Shown here one piece after another: positions 16,017-24,338 of a stretch of DNA of 43,575 nt (position 1 is its first letter; each line of letters starts with the position of its first letter). The notes beneath the pieces are model-generated. The model did not search any database. It was not told where the DNA came from and was given only the letters and a program-made list of their open reading frames with translations. Both the position numbers and the translations under genes were made by a program. Origin of the DNA: Wenzhouxiangellaceae bacterium (lineage in GTDB: Bacteria > Pseudomonadota > Gammaproteobacteria > Xanthomonadales > Wenzhouxiangellaceae); NCBI GenBank assembly GCA_018334995.1, contig JAGXKW010000026.1, positions 1 to 43,575 of the forward strand, written 5' to 3'.

Positions 16017-17186
16017 TTACTGCTCCCTGCGGATGAAAGGATCCTCGCGCACCAGAGGAATCGCCTCGGTAACCGGAACCGGCGGTTTGCCGACCAGGAT
16101 GCGCGCTTTGTCGCGAAGTTTGAGTTTCGCGGCGTAAAAGTTTGTGATGAGCGGTTCGGACAGCGTGTAGAAGCGTTCTAGCACGCGGTAGCGCAGTTCG
16201 GGACGGCCGGCGCGGAACAGCATGCGGTTGAGCAGCCGAAAGAACCGCGTTTCGCTCCAGAAGCGCCGGGCATGGTCGCGCGTGAACGCCGCCAGCGCGG
16301 CGCCGTCCATGGGCCAGTGCTCGGCAATCGCGTCGGCCAGCGCCATGGCCTGCGGCAGCGAATAGCCGGTGGTCGGGTGAAAAAGTCCGGCGCGCAGCCC
16401 GGCGCGCGCGACCGCGTCGCCGGGCGGCCAGAAGCGTTCGAAGTCCCCGGCCAGCAGGATCGGCAACACGCCGCGCTCCTCGCGCAGCGTCTCGGCAATG
16501 TGCCAGCCGCGGTCGGCGGCGTAGGCGTCGATCGCGGCGGCCAGCTCGGCCTCGGACAGGGCGGCGCCGTCGCTGTAGCGGGTGTCCTCGATCAGCAGCG
16601 TGGTCGCGTCGAACGGCAGCAGATAGACGAAGCGGTAGCCGTCGGCCTGCGACACCGTGGCGTCCATGATCACCGGACAGTCGACGCCGTGCGCCTCGGC
16701 AGTTTTCACCTCGCGGCCGAGAAACTTCTGGAAGCCCAGGGTCATCCCCTGCGTCGCCCCGGGGCCGCGCGCGTCGATGACGGCATTTCCTTGCAATCTT
16801 TTACCGTTGTCGATTTCGACGAAATCCGGGCCCAGCGCCGTGACGGCGGAATCCGTCATGACCTCCAGCAGGTCCTGCCGCGCCATGTGGCGGCGCAGGG
16901 ATTCGTCGGTGATGCTGAAATATCCGGCGTCCAGGCGTCGTGCATAACGCGGGAATCGCACCTGCTGCTCCGGCCAGCGATGTTGCACCAGCGGCGCCAG
17001 GAAGGCATGCTGCGAGGCATCCAGGTCGCCGGCATGAAACGACCAGGTATGGTTGCCGCCCAGGACCGGGCCCGTTTCGACGAGGCCGATGCGCGCTTCG
17101 GGGTGGCGTGCGGCAACGCGAAGCGCAATCAGGCAGCTGGCCAGCCCGCCGCCGGCCAGTATGAGATCGCGGGTTCGTCCATTCAT
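16017..17186 (-). CDS. crtY: Lycopene beta-cyclase (CrtY type)
   Basis: The 389-residue flavoprotein cyclises lycopene to beta-carotene. The N-terminal dinucleotide-binding region reads LILAGGGLASCLIALRVA, followed by the CrtY-typical 'GPVLGGNHTWSFH'. The C-terminal third contains 'FHPTTGYSLPQAMALADAI', also characteristic of the family. It is the first gene of the leftward crt operon. The start at 17186 faces crtE across a 169-bp intergenic region that contains an inverted repeat. It resembles the soluble CrtY type rather than heterodimeric or membrane cyclases. Confidence 0.96.
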   Translation of the reverse strand: MNGRTRDLILAGGGLASCLIALRVAARHPEARIGLVETGPVLGGNHTWSFHAGDLDASQHAFLAPLVQHRWPEQQVRFPRYARRLDAGYFSITDESLRRHMARQDLLEVMTDSAVTALGPDFVEIDNGKRLQGNAVIDARGPGATQGMTLGFQKFLGREVKTAEAHGVDCPVIMDATVSQADGYRFVYLLPFDATTLLIEDTRYSDGAALSEAELAAAIDAYAADRGWHIAETLREERGVLPILLAGDFERFWPPGDAVARAGLRAGLFHPTTGYSLPQAMALADAIAEHWPMDGAALAAFTRDHARRFWSETRFFRLLNRMLFRAGRPELRYRVLERFYTLSEPLITNFYAAKLKLRDKARILVGKPPVPVTEAIPLVREDPFIRREQ

Positions 17187-17355
17187 CCAGCTATTGTGCG
17201 CGATTGCGTGTCACGCGCGATTCACAATCGGGCAGCGTATCGTGCGAGTATTGTCAGTGACAAGAATCAGCAACCGCAATCACTGACAATGATCGGCGAC
17301 GGCCAGCTTGATCGATCCGGCCTGACGCGGATTCAATTCAATCGGGAGCTCGTTG
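17187..17355. promoter_or_regulatory. Divergent crtY/crtE control region with inverted repeat
   Basis: ATTGTCAGTGA (17250-17260) and TCACTGACAAT (17280-17290) form a perfect 11-bp inverted repeat with a 19-bp spacer. The left arm also overlaps a compact palindrome, TTGTCA-G-TGACAA (17251-17263). Each arm ends in GACAAT read outwards, which matches four of six -10 positions in both directions. I find no good -35 hexamers, so activator-dependent divergent promoters are possible. GGGAG at 17343-17347 is the probable ribosome binding site of crtE. The binding protein is unknown. Confidence 0.5.
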
Positions 17356-18306
17356 ATGGCAGCGATTGTCGATATCGTTACAGTCGCCGAGAATGAGAAC
17401 GGCACGCAATCACGCGCGGTGCCGGCAAGCGTAAGGCTTTGGCGCGATCGCATCGACACCCGGCTGGGGCAACTGATCCGGGCCGACGAACAGGCCTGCC
17501 CGACGCTGGTCGAGGCGATGCGCTACAGCCTGATGTCGCGCGGCAAGCGCGTGCGGCCACTGCTCGCCGTGCTCACTGCGCTCGACTTCGGCCGCGATCC
17601 GCAGCGGCTGCTCGATTTCGGGTGCGCGCTGGAGCTCGTTCACTGTGCATCGCTGATGCTCGATGATCTGCCGTGCATGGATAACGCGCGCATGCGCCGC
17701 GGCAAGCCGGCGGCCCATATCCAGTTCGGCGAAGCCACGACCACGCTGGCCGCGATCGCGCTGCTCAACCAGGCCTACGGTGTCATCGCGAACAGCGATG
17801 CGCTTGCCGAGGCGATCCGCTGCCGACTGGTCGCCCAGCTGAGCGAGGCGGTGGGCACGGCCGGCCTGGTTTCCGGCCAGTCGCGCGACCTGGTCGAGCG
17901 CAAGCGCGGCGTCGACAGCGCTGGCCTGCGCCGCATCAACCAGCAAAAGACCGGCGTGCTGTTCGAACTGGCGGTCGTCGGTGGCGGCACCATCGCCGAT
18001 CTGCCCGAAGCGCGCCTGAAAATCCTCAATGATTTCGCCGGCCACGTCGGTCAGGCGTTTCAGAGCGCCGATGACTTGCTCGATTGCCAGCAGCATTGCG
18101 GCACCACGGGCAAGGATTCCGGCGTCGACGTCGAAAAGGCGGGCTCGGTCCACCAGCTCGGCGAGGACACGCTGCGCGAGCGGCTGATCGGCGAGCTGGA
18201 CGCGGCCGACGCGCAGCTCGACGCGCTCGGCATCGACGACAGCCTGCTCAAAAACTTCGTGCTGTCGCTTTTCCGGCGTCTGCTCCAGGGATCGCGGCCG
18301 CAATAG
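17356..18306 (+). CDS. crtE: Geranylgeranyl diphosphate synthase (polyprenyl synthetase)
   Basis: This 316-residue polyprenyl synthetase makes the C20 precursor for carotenoids. The first Asp-rich motif DDLPCMD is at 103-109, with downstream RRGKPAAH. The second motif DDLLD is at 239-243, preceded by GQAFQSA. I prefer ATG 17356 over TTG 17353 because GGGAG lies 8 bp upstream. Farnesyl diphosphate synthase (IspA) is the close alternative by sequence, but the carotenoid neighbours favour GGPP. It is the first gene of the rightward half, with the ABC ATPase gene starting five bases after its stop. Confidence 0.9.
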   Translation: MAAIVDIVTVAENENGTQSRAVPASVRLWRDRIDTRLGQLIRADEQACPTLVEAMRYSLMSRGKRVRPLLAVLTALDFGRDPQRLLDFGCALELVHCASLMLDDLPCMDNARMRRGKPAAHIQFGEATTTLAAIALLNQAYGVIANSDALAEAIRCRLVAQLSEAVGTAGLVSGQSRDLVERKRGVDSAGLRRINQQKTGVLFELAVVGGGTIADLPEARLKILNDFAGHVGQAFQSADDLLDCQQHCGTTGKDSGVDVEKAGSVHQLGEDTLRERLIGELDAADAQLDALGIDDSLLKNFVLSLFRRLLQGSRPQ

Positions 18307-18311
18307 ACGAT

Positions 18312-19262
18312 ATGCGCCAGGTAGATTCCGAGCCGATCCTCGCGATCGAACAGCTTGCGTTTTCATATCGCGACAAATCGGTCCTGGACGATATCGAGCT
18401 CGACCTGGAGCCCGGCCATATTCTGGCGCTGCTGGGGCCCAACGGCGCCGGGAAGTCAACGCTGATTCGCTGTATCTGCGGCCGTCTGCAGCCCGATGCC
18501 GGTCGGGTCCGGGTCGCCGGGGACGATCCCATCCGCAGTCGCGCCGCACGCTCGGCCATCGGGCTGGTGCCGCAGCAAGTCGCCTTGTACTCGCATTTGA
18601 CGGTGACCGAAAACCTCGAGACGTTCGCTCGCCTGGCCGGGGTCGAGCGCAAGGCGGTGGCCGCGACCGTGGCCAGGACGATCGAGTTCTGCGACCTGGG
18701 CGCGGTCGCCGGGCGGCAGGCCGGGCGGCTTTCCGGCGGGTGGCAGCGCCGGGTCAACATCGGCTGCGCGATGAGCCACTCGCCGCGTCTGCTGATCCTC
18801 GACGAGCCTACCGTGGGCATCGATCCGCCGGCGCGCGAGGAAATCGAGCGCCTGCTGCAACGCCTGGCCGCGACCGGACTGGCCGTGCTCATGACCGGCC
18901 ACGACCTGGCGCAGATCGAAATCCTGGCCGACAGCGTGGCGCTGCTTTCGGAAGGCCGGATTGCCGCGACCGGCGCACCCCGGGGGTTGATCCGCGAGTT
19001 TTTCGGCGAAAGCCACGAATGCCGCGTCTCGCTGGACCGGCCGCCCGAGGTCGGGTTGGCCGAAACGCTCGCTGCGCTGGGTCTGAAGGCCGAAGACGGT
19101 CACGCCCTGCACTGGTCCGGCGTGATCGACGAGGACGCCGCCCGCCGGTTGCAGTCCAGCTTGCCTGCCGATGCACCGATCAACGATTTGCGCGTGCGGC
19201 GGCCGGGCCTGGATACGCTGTGGGCACAACTCTACGGCAGCGAACTGGAGCATGCGGCTTGA
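18312..19262 (+). CDS. ABC transporter ATP-binding protein
   Basis: The 316-residue ATPase has Walker A GPNGAGKST (Lys48), the Q-loop in LVPQQVALYSH, a signature written LSGGW (140-144) in place of the common LSGGQ, Walker B 'LLILDEPTVGID' and the switch His in TGHD. A C-terminal extension of about 80 residues resembles those of DrrA/NatA-type ATPases. It starts five bases after crtE and overlaps the following permease gene by four bases, so all are translated from one message. The likely role is energising an ABC-2 exporter. Its substrate is not evident; carotenoid, another lipid or a drug are all possible. Confidence 0.93.
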   Translation: MRQVDSEPILAIEQLAFSYRDKSVLDDIELDLEPGHILALLGPNGAGKSTLIRCICGRLQPDAGRVRVAGDDPIRSRAARSAIGLVPQQVALYSHLTVTENLETFARLAGVERKAVAATVARTIEFCDLGAVAGRQAGRLSGGWQRRVNIGCAMSHSPRLLILDEPTVGIDPPAREEIERLLQRLAATGLAVLMTGHDLAQIEILADSVALLSEGRIAATGAPRGLIREFFGESHECRVSLDRPPEVGLAETLAALGLKAEDGHALHWSGVIDEDAARRLQSSLPADAPINDLRVRRPGLDTLWAQLYGSELEHAA

Positions 19263-20497
19263 TTCCCACGGTGGCGAAGGTGATGTGGCTGGCGGTGTGG
19301 CGCGATCGCGGTGCGCTGATGCTGGCGTTCGTGCTGCCGCCGCTGATGTTCCTGGTGTTCGCCGAGGTGTTTTCAGGCGCCGGCGACAGCGACCTGGAAA
19401 TGCGCGTGGCCCTGCACGACAGCGCGCAGACCCCGCTGACCGGGCAGATCGTTGCCGCGCTGGCCGAACTCGACGGCATCGAACCGGTTGCGCACGAAAC
19501 CGAGCCGGATCGCTCCGACGCCGGCGGGCTGGAAGCGCTGGTGCGCCAGGCCCGGGTTGACGCGGCCGTGTGGGTACGCGCCGAGCCGGACGGCAATCTC
19601 GATGCCGAGCCGGCGATCGTGGTCATCGGCGACGCGTCGCGCCGGCTCGCCGCGGCGATCGTCACCGGGCGCGTCCAGCGCTTGCTGCAGGCCGAGTTTC
19701 CGGAACTGGGCGTGCAGCGCGCCGCCGCCCTGGTCGACGCGCTGGCCGGGCCGTACACCGAGCAGCAGCGCAAGGCGCTGGATCTCGCGCTGTCGGAACT
19801 GGATTCGGCCGGGCTGGAAGAAGAGACCGGCGAAGACACCTCGCAGGATGGCCTGGTGGCGCAGCGCCTGCTCGGCGGCGGCCGGCAGATCGATGACGGG
19901 GTGAGCTACTACGCCGGCGCGGTGGCCATACTGTTCCTGTTGTTCGCGGCCATGCAGGGCGCGATCTCGCTGATCGACGAGCGCAATTCCGGGATCGTCG
20001 ACCGGCTGGTGGCGGGGCCGGGCGGCTATACCGTGGTAGTCGTCGGCAAGGGGCTGTTCCTGACCCTGCAGGGGCTGGCCCAGGCCGGCCTGATCTTCGC
20101 CGTGGCCTGGTGGATGTACGGCATCGACTGGCCGGGGCGTTTCGGTCTCTGGCTGGTCACGGCATGCCTGGCCGCGGCGGTCTCAGCCTGGCTGGGTCTG
20201 CTGCTGGCCTCGCTGTGTCGGACGCGTCAACAAGCGCAAACGGCGTCTGCATTCGTGGTGCTTATACTGTCGGCCATAGGCGGCAGCATGATGCCGCGCT
20301 TCCTGATGCCCGGCTGGCTGCGCGAGCTCGGCTGGTTTACGCCCAATGCCTGGGTGATCGAGAGCTGGCACGGCATCTTCTGGCGCGGCAACGGTCCGGC
20401 GGAACTGGTTCAGGGCTGGGCGGTGCTGCTGGCGACCGCGCTGGCCGCGATGCTGCTCAGCATATGGCTGGCGCACCGACTGGCGCGGGAAAAATGA
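19259..20497 (+). CDS. ABC-2 type transporter permease
   Basis: This 412-residue permease starts at TTG 19259, overlapping the ATPase stop (TTGA). ATG 19283 would shorten it by eight residues. The first membrane helix is near residues 18-36 (LMLAFVLPPLMFLVFAEVF). A large periplasmic domain (about 40-215) follows, then five or so membrane helices from about 218 to 408. This layout is that of ABC-2 permeases of the NatB/YhaP/DrrB kind. It pairs with the upstream ATPase to form an exporter. Its place between crtE and crtZ is unusual and suggests a functional link with pigment formation, which is inference. Confidence 0.9.
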   Translation: MIPTVAKVMWLAVWRDRGALMLAFVLPPLMFLVFAEVFSGAGDSDLEMRVALHDSAQTPLTGQIVAALAELDGIEPVAHETEPDRSDAGGLEALVRQARVDAAVWVRAEPDGNLDAEPAIVVIGDASRRLAAAIVTGRVQRLLQAEFPELGVQRAAALVDALAGPYTEQQRKALDLALSELDSAGLEEETGEDTSQDGLVAQRLLGGGRQIDDGVSYYAGAVAILFLLFAAMQGAISLIDERNSGIVDRLVAGPGGYTVVVVGKGLFLTLQGLAQAGLIFAVAWWMYGIDWPGRFGLWLVTACLAAAVSAWLGLLLASLCRTRQQAQTASAFVVLILSAIGGSMMPRFLMPGWLRELGWFTPNAWVIESWHGIFWRGNGPAELVQGWAVLLATALAAMLLSIWLAHRLAREK

Positions 20498-20564
20498 AGC
20501 CTCCGGACACGCGCAAACGCCGTGCCGTGGCATCGAACCGAATCGAAACGAAGAGCTTGTGGAC

Positions 20565-21047
20565 ATGAACATCGTCATCAATGCATTGCTGTTTTTCGGC
20601 ACCCTGGTCGCCATGGAAGGCGTGGCCTGGTGGACGCATCGCTACGTCATGCACGGCTGGGGCTGGGGCTGGCACAAGTCGCATCACGAGCCGCGTACCG
20701 GCATCTTCGAGAAGAACGACCTGTTCGCCGTCGTCGGTACCGCCATCTCGATGTCGCTGATCGCGTTCGGCGCCGAAAATCTCGGCCCCACCTGGTGGAT
20801 CGGCTGGGGCATGGCCGGCTACGGCTTCTGCTATTTCGTGTTCCACGACGGCCTCGTCCACCGCCGCTGGCCGTTGAAGTGGCAGCCGAAGAGCGGCTAC
20901 CTCAAGCGCCTGATCCAGGCCCACAAGATGCACCACGCGGTGCACGAAAAGGACGGCGCCTTCTCGTTCGGGTTTCTCTACGCCAGGCCGCTGCCGGAAC
21001 TCAAGCGGCAGTTCCAGGCGTTGCAGGAGCGGAAGCGGGGAAGCTGA
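20565..21047 (+). CDS. crtZ: Beta-carotene hydroxylase
   Basis: The 160-residue diiron membrane enzyme hydroxylates the beta-ionone rings of beta-carotene to give zeaxanthin via beta-cryptoxanthin. The His clusters are complete: His25 and His30 in HRYVMH, HKSHH at 37-41, FHDGLVH, and HKMHHAVH. Hydrophobic helices flank them. ATG 20565 is used; GTG 20559 in frame would add two residues and is nearer to a GAAG sequence. The gene lies 67 bp after the permease gene and is the last of the rightward crt half. It converges on the HAD phosphatase gene with a 28-bp gap. Confidence 0.95.
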   Translation: MNIVINALLFFGTLVAMEGVAWWTHRYVMHGWGWGWHKSHHEPRTGIFEKNDLFAVVGTAISMSLIAFGAENLGPTWWIGWGMAGYGFCYFVFHDGLVHRRWPLKWQPKSGYLKRLIQAHKMHHAVHEKDGAFSFGFLYARPLPELKRQFQALQERKRGS

Positions 21048-21075
21048 AAGGCAAGTCAAAGGCCTGCTTGATTTT

Positions 21076-21744
21076 CTAATCGATCGTCGGCCCCGTCGCT
21101 TCAAACTCCAGCAGGGAGTTCAGCACCCGGTCGGCGGCCTGGATGCCGGGTTCGTCGGGCGCGAATACCGAGGGTACGGCGATGACGGTCATGCCGGCGG
21201 CCTTGCCCGCAGCGACCCCGGCCGGGGCGTCTTCGAAGACCAGGCAGCGGTTTGGTTCCACGCCCAGTTTTTTCGCCGCGGTCAGGAATACCGCCGGGTG
21301 GGGCTTGCCGCGGGGTTCGTGGATGCCGGAGTGGGTGATGTGCAGAAATTCGGCCAGTTCGAATTTTCTCACCACGGCCTCGATCAGCGGCGGCGGCGAA
21401 GACGAGGCGATGGCGAGTTTCATGCCGGACTCGCGAAGCCGCTGCATTGTCGCGTGTACGCCGGGCAGCGCTTCGCCCTTGTCGACGATCAGGCGCGTGA
21501 CTTCAGCCAGCACCCGCTCGACCATTTCCTCGACCGGCGGACCCTGCCAGTCGAAGCGTTCGTGCCAGAGCGCCAGCACTTCGTCGATGCGGCGCCCGGC
21601 CGTGGCGCGGCACAATTCGCGCGTGACCGGCACGTCGAACGGCGCATAGGTCGCGATCTCGGCGTCCTGCCACAGCGGCTCGGAATCGATCAGCAGCCCG
21701 TCCATGTCGAAGATGGCGGCGGAATAGCGTGACAGGTCGATCAT
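21076..21744 (-). CDS. HAD-IA family phosphatase, HxpB/YniC-like
   Basis: This 222-residue hydrolase has the HAD motifs in order: DMDGLLIDSE (nucleophile Asp and acid Asp, about 14-23), the Ser motif in IASSS, Lys in GKPHP and the acidic 'FEDAPAGVAAGKAAGM'. 'LIDSEPLWQDAEI' and 'PGVHATMQRLRESGM' resemble Escherichia coli YniC/HxpB, a sugar-phosphate phosphatase acting on 2-deoxyglucose-6-phosphate and other hexitol phosphates. A beta-phosphoglucomutase-like activity is the alternative. It is downstream of thrC on the same strand, but a terminator lies between them, so it is probably separately transcribed. Confidence 0.9.
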   Translation of the reverse strand: MIDLSRYSAAIFDMDGLLIDSEPLWQDAEIATYAPFDVPVTRELCRATAGRRIDEVLALWHERFDWQGPPVEEMVERVLAEVTRLIVDKGEALPGVHATMQRLRESGMKLAIASSSPPPLIEAVVRKFELAEFLHITHSGIHEPRGKPHPAVFLTAAKKLGVEPNRCLVFEDAPAGVAAGKAAGMTVIAVPSVFAPDEPGIQAADRVLNSLLEFEATGPTID

Positions 21745-22110
21745 GGATTCGGGTCGCGGTCTGGGGGAGGGGGATTGTGCCGGATTTCAAGAACCAGAGT
21801 CGGCAAAGATCTCTTTCCGCAGGGGCAGTCTCCAGGCCGCGACGAGCACGGCGGACAGGGCGTCCACGCCCCGGAAAAAAATGCCCGGCGCGTGGCCGGG
21901 CAAAGCGGTTGGAGCTTGGGGAGAGTCGTCGAGCGGCCGAAGCGAGCGGTACGCGAGCTCTATGTTTCCGGCCGATCAAGTTGACCGAAACAATACACCC
22001 GGGCCATCGATTTGTGAAATGAATTGTTTATATGGGTGCGATAGGCATACAAGATGATTGATCGACCCCCCGCGCCCGCAGCCAGGCGCCGGGCAGGCGG
22101 CCGTTCACGC
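21745..22110. other. Intergenic region between hxpB-like gene and thrC
   Basis: No protein gene is supported in these 366 bp. The main feature is the minus-strand terminator at 21875-21902. The part from about 21960 to 22060 is AT-richer and holds promoter-like hexamers on the minus strand (for example TTGTAT with TATAAA at suboptimal spacing). It is either the long 3' end of the thrBC message or a small non-coding transcript. Confidence 0.5.
21875..21902 (-). terminator. Intrinsic terminator downstream of thrC
   Basis: On the minus strand TGCCCGGC and GCCGGGCA form a perfect 8-bp stem with a five-base loop (21882-21902). Seven T residues follow, seen as A at 21875-21881. It is about 210 bp beyond the thrC stop codon, which is rather far for a simple operon terminator. 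Confidence 0.8.
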
Positions 22111-23406
22111 TTATCGACCGGTTGCCGCCAGTGCCTGAGCAAGCGCATCCAGGTCAGGGGCCAGCGGCGCTGCGTGGCTGGGGCGCTGCAACAACGTTTC
22201 CAGCGCCGGCGGCAGCGGGATGCTGCGGCCGATGATGGGTTCGATCACGGTTTCGAACTTGGCCGGGTGGGCCGTGGCGGCGACCAGCGTGGGCCGGTCG
22301 TGGCCGTTGGCCCGCAACCGGCTCAGTAGCTCCAGTGCGCAAGCGGTGTGCGGACAAACGATTCGGCCGCTCTGCTCGTATTCCCGCCTGATGCACGCGC
22401 GTATTGCGTCGTCGTCGATGCTTTCGGCATGAATGCCCGCCGCCCGCGGGTCCGTTTCACGATAAAACCAGGCCAGGCGCTCGAAGTTGCTGGGATCGCC
22501 CACGTCCATCGCATTGGCCAGCGTCCGGAGTCCGGCGCGGCCCTGGTAGTCGGCGCCGGCAAAATATTCCGGCAGGGTCCGGTTGGCGTTGGTAGCCAGG
22601 AACACGCGGCGGATCGGAAAGCCCATGTCGCGGGCCAGGATGCAGCCCAGCGCGTTCCCGAGATTGCCGGTGGGCACGACGACGTCCAGCGGCGCATCGG
22701 CGCGCAGGCGCACCGATGCCAGGGCGTAATAGCTGATCTGCGGCAGCAACCGGCCGATCGAGATGCTGTTGGCCGAGGTCAGGCCGTGGCGCTTCGCAAT
22801 CTGCGGGTCGCCGAGCGCCTGCTTGGCCAGCCGCTGGCAGTCGTCGAAGCTGCCCTGGACGCGGAATGCCCGGACGTTATCGCCGAATGCGCCGAGCTGG
22901 TGGGCCTGGCGACCCGATACCCGCCCTTCCGGATACAGGATGACGACGCGGAATCCGGGCTGGCGGTGAAACGCGGCTGCGACCGCGGCACCGGTGTCGC
23001 CGGAGGTCGCCACCAGCACGGTGCGCTCGGCCATGCCGCTTCGCAGGCTGCCCAGGCAGCGCGCCAGGAAGCGTGCGGCAAAATCCTTGAACGCCGCAGT
23101 GGGGCCGTGGAACAGTTCCAGCATCCAAGCCGGCGCGTCGTCGCCGATGGCCTCCAGCGGAAGCGGCAGGTCCAGCGCGTCACGGCAGATCGCATCCAGC
23201 CGCTCGGCCAGCGCGGAATCTTCGAAAAACGGGGCCAGGATGCTGGTGGCCAGCTCGGGCAGGCTGATTTCCGGGCGAAAGGCGGCGGGTTCGAAGCGCG
23301 GCAGGCCGGCGGGTACGTACAGCCCTCCATCCGGCGCGAGCCCGGCTTCCAGCGCCTGGCCGATGTCGGCTTCGGCCGCGCCGCCGCGGGTGCTCCGGAA
23401 TTTCAT
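22111..23406 (-). CDS. thrC: Threonine synthase
   Basis: The 431-residue PLP enzyme converts O-phosphohomoserine to threonine. The N-terminal 'MKFRSTRGG' and 'APDGGLYVPAGLP' are typical. The PLP lysine lies in FKDFAARFL. The phosphate-binding region has TSGDTGAAVAAAF, and 'SANSISIGRLLPQISYY' is another strongly conserved block. The start at 23406 shares one base with the thrB stop (TGATG), so thrB and thrC are translationally coupled. The frame is open upstream, but that part is antisense-like shadow inside thrB. Confidence 0.97.
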   Translation of the reverse strand: MKFRSTRGGAAEADIGQALEAGLAPDGGLYVPAGLPRFEPAAFRPEISLPELATSILAPFFEDSALAERLDAICRDALDLPLPLEAIGDDAPAWMLELFHGPTAAFKDFAARFLARCLGSLRSGMAERTVLVATSGDTGAAVAAAFHRQPGFRVVILYPEGRVSGRQAHQLGAFGDNVRAFRVQGSFDDCQRLAKQALGDPQIAKRHGLTSANSISIGRLLPQISYYALASVRLRADAPLDVVVPTGNLGNALGCILARDMGFPIRRVFLATNANRTLPEYFAGADYQGRAGLRTLANAMDVGDPSNFERLAWFYRETDPRAAGIHAESIDDDAIRACIRREYEQSGRIVCPHTACALELLSRLRANGHDRPTLVAATAHPAKFETVIEPIIGRSIPLPPALETLLQRPSHAAPLAPDLDALAQALAATGR

Positions 23407-24338
23407 CAGCCGCGCTCCACGATCTGCGCGCCGGGCGCGGCGACCGGCGAGACGAAGGCTTCGGCGCCGAGTCCGGCGCGACCGAAAGCGTCCACCATCG
23501 CCGCACCGGCCGATTCGGCGCGGCTTTCGTCGGCAAACCATCCGAACACGGTCGGCCCGGCGCCGGAAATCGAGGCGCCCAGCGCGTCGTGATCCAGCGC
23601 GGCCCGCTGCACTGCGGCAAAGCCCGGGATCAGGCCGGCCCGGCGCGGCTCGATCATGACGTCGCGCAGTCCGGCCCTGATCAGCCCGGTGTCGGACTGG
23701 TGGCAGCCGGCGAGCACCTGGGCCAGGCCGCTGGACTGTTCGACGACCATCGCCAGATCGAACGGCTCGGCCAGGCAGCGCCGGGCGTCGCGCGTATTCA
23801 CCTTGTATCCGGGATGCACCGCCACGGCGAAGAGGCCGTCCGGGACGGGAATCGATACCAGCCGATCGCGCGTGGCAAGCACCAGGCCGCCGAGGAGCTG
23901 GCAGCCGACGTTGTCGCCGTGCGCCGCGCCGCTGGCGACGGCCTCGCCGGCCAGCGCAAACGGATACAGCCGTTCGCGCGGCCAGCCCAGGTCCAGAAGA
24001 TCCGCGGTGGCCACCACGGCGGCCACGGCCGAGGCCGCGGAGCCGCCCAGGCCCGAAGCCAGCGGAATGCCCTTGGCGATATGCAGTTCGAGACCCGCAT
24101 CCACACCGGCCGCATCGAGCAGGGCGGCAACCGCCTTCGAGGCGGTGTTTTGCTCCGGCTGGAGCGGTATGTTGTCGGCGATGCCAGTGATCGAGCCGAT
24201 GTGCAGGCCCGGCTTTGCGCCTCGGCTTACCGTAACGCGGTCGCCCGGCGCCCGCAGCGCGTGTCCGAGCAGATCGAAGCCTACGGCAACGTTCCCTACG
24301 CTTGCCGGCGCAAACGCCGTGACGAAAGATTTATTCAC
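23406..24338 (-). CDS. thrB: Homoserine kinase
   Basis: The 310-residue GHMP-family kinase phosphorylates homoserine for ThrC. 'FAPASVGNVAVGFDLLGHAL' is the typical N-terminal block, and the ATP-binding GHMP motif is PLASGLGGSAASA at about residues 91-103. It heads the thrBC pair on the minus strand. The bifunctional aspartokinase-homoserine dehydrogenase gene thrA, which often precedes thrB in gammaproteobacteria, is not here: a 541-bp non-coding region and a divergent TonB-receptor gene lie upstream. Confidence 0.96.
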   Translation of the reverse strand: MNKSFVTAFAPASVGNVAVGFDLLGHALRAPGDRVTVSRGAKPGLHIGSITGIADNIPLQPEQNTASKAVAALLDAAGVDAGLELHIAKGIPLASGLGGSAASAVAAVVATADLLDLGWPRERLYPFALAGEAVASGAAHGDNVGCQLLGGLVLATRDRLVSIPVPDGLFAVAVHPGYKVNTRDARRCLAEPFDLAMVVEQSSGLAQVLAGCHQSDTGLIRAGLRDVMIEPRRAGLIPGFAAVQRAALDHDALGASISGAGPTVFGWFADESRAESAGAAMVDAFGRAGLGAEAFVSPVAAPGAQIVERG

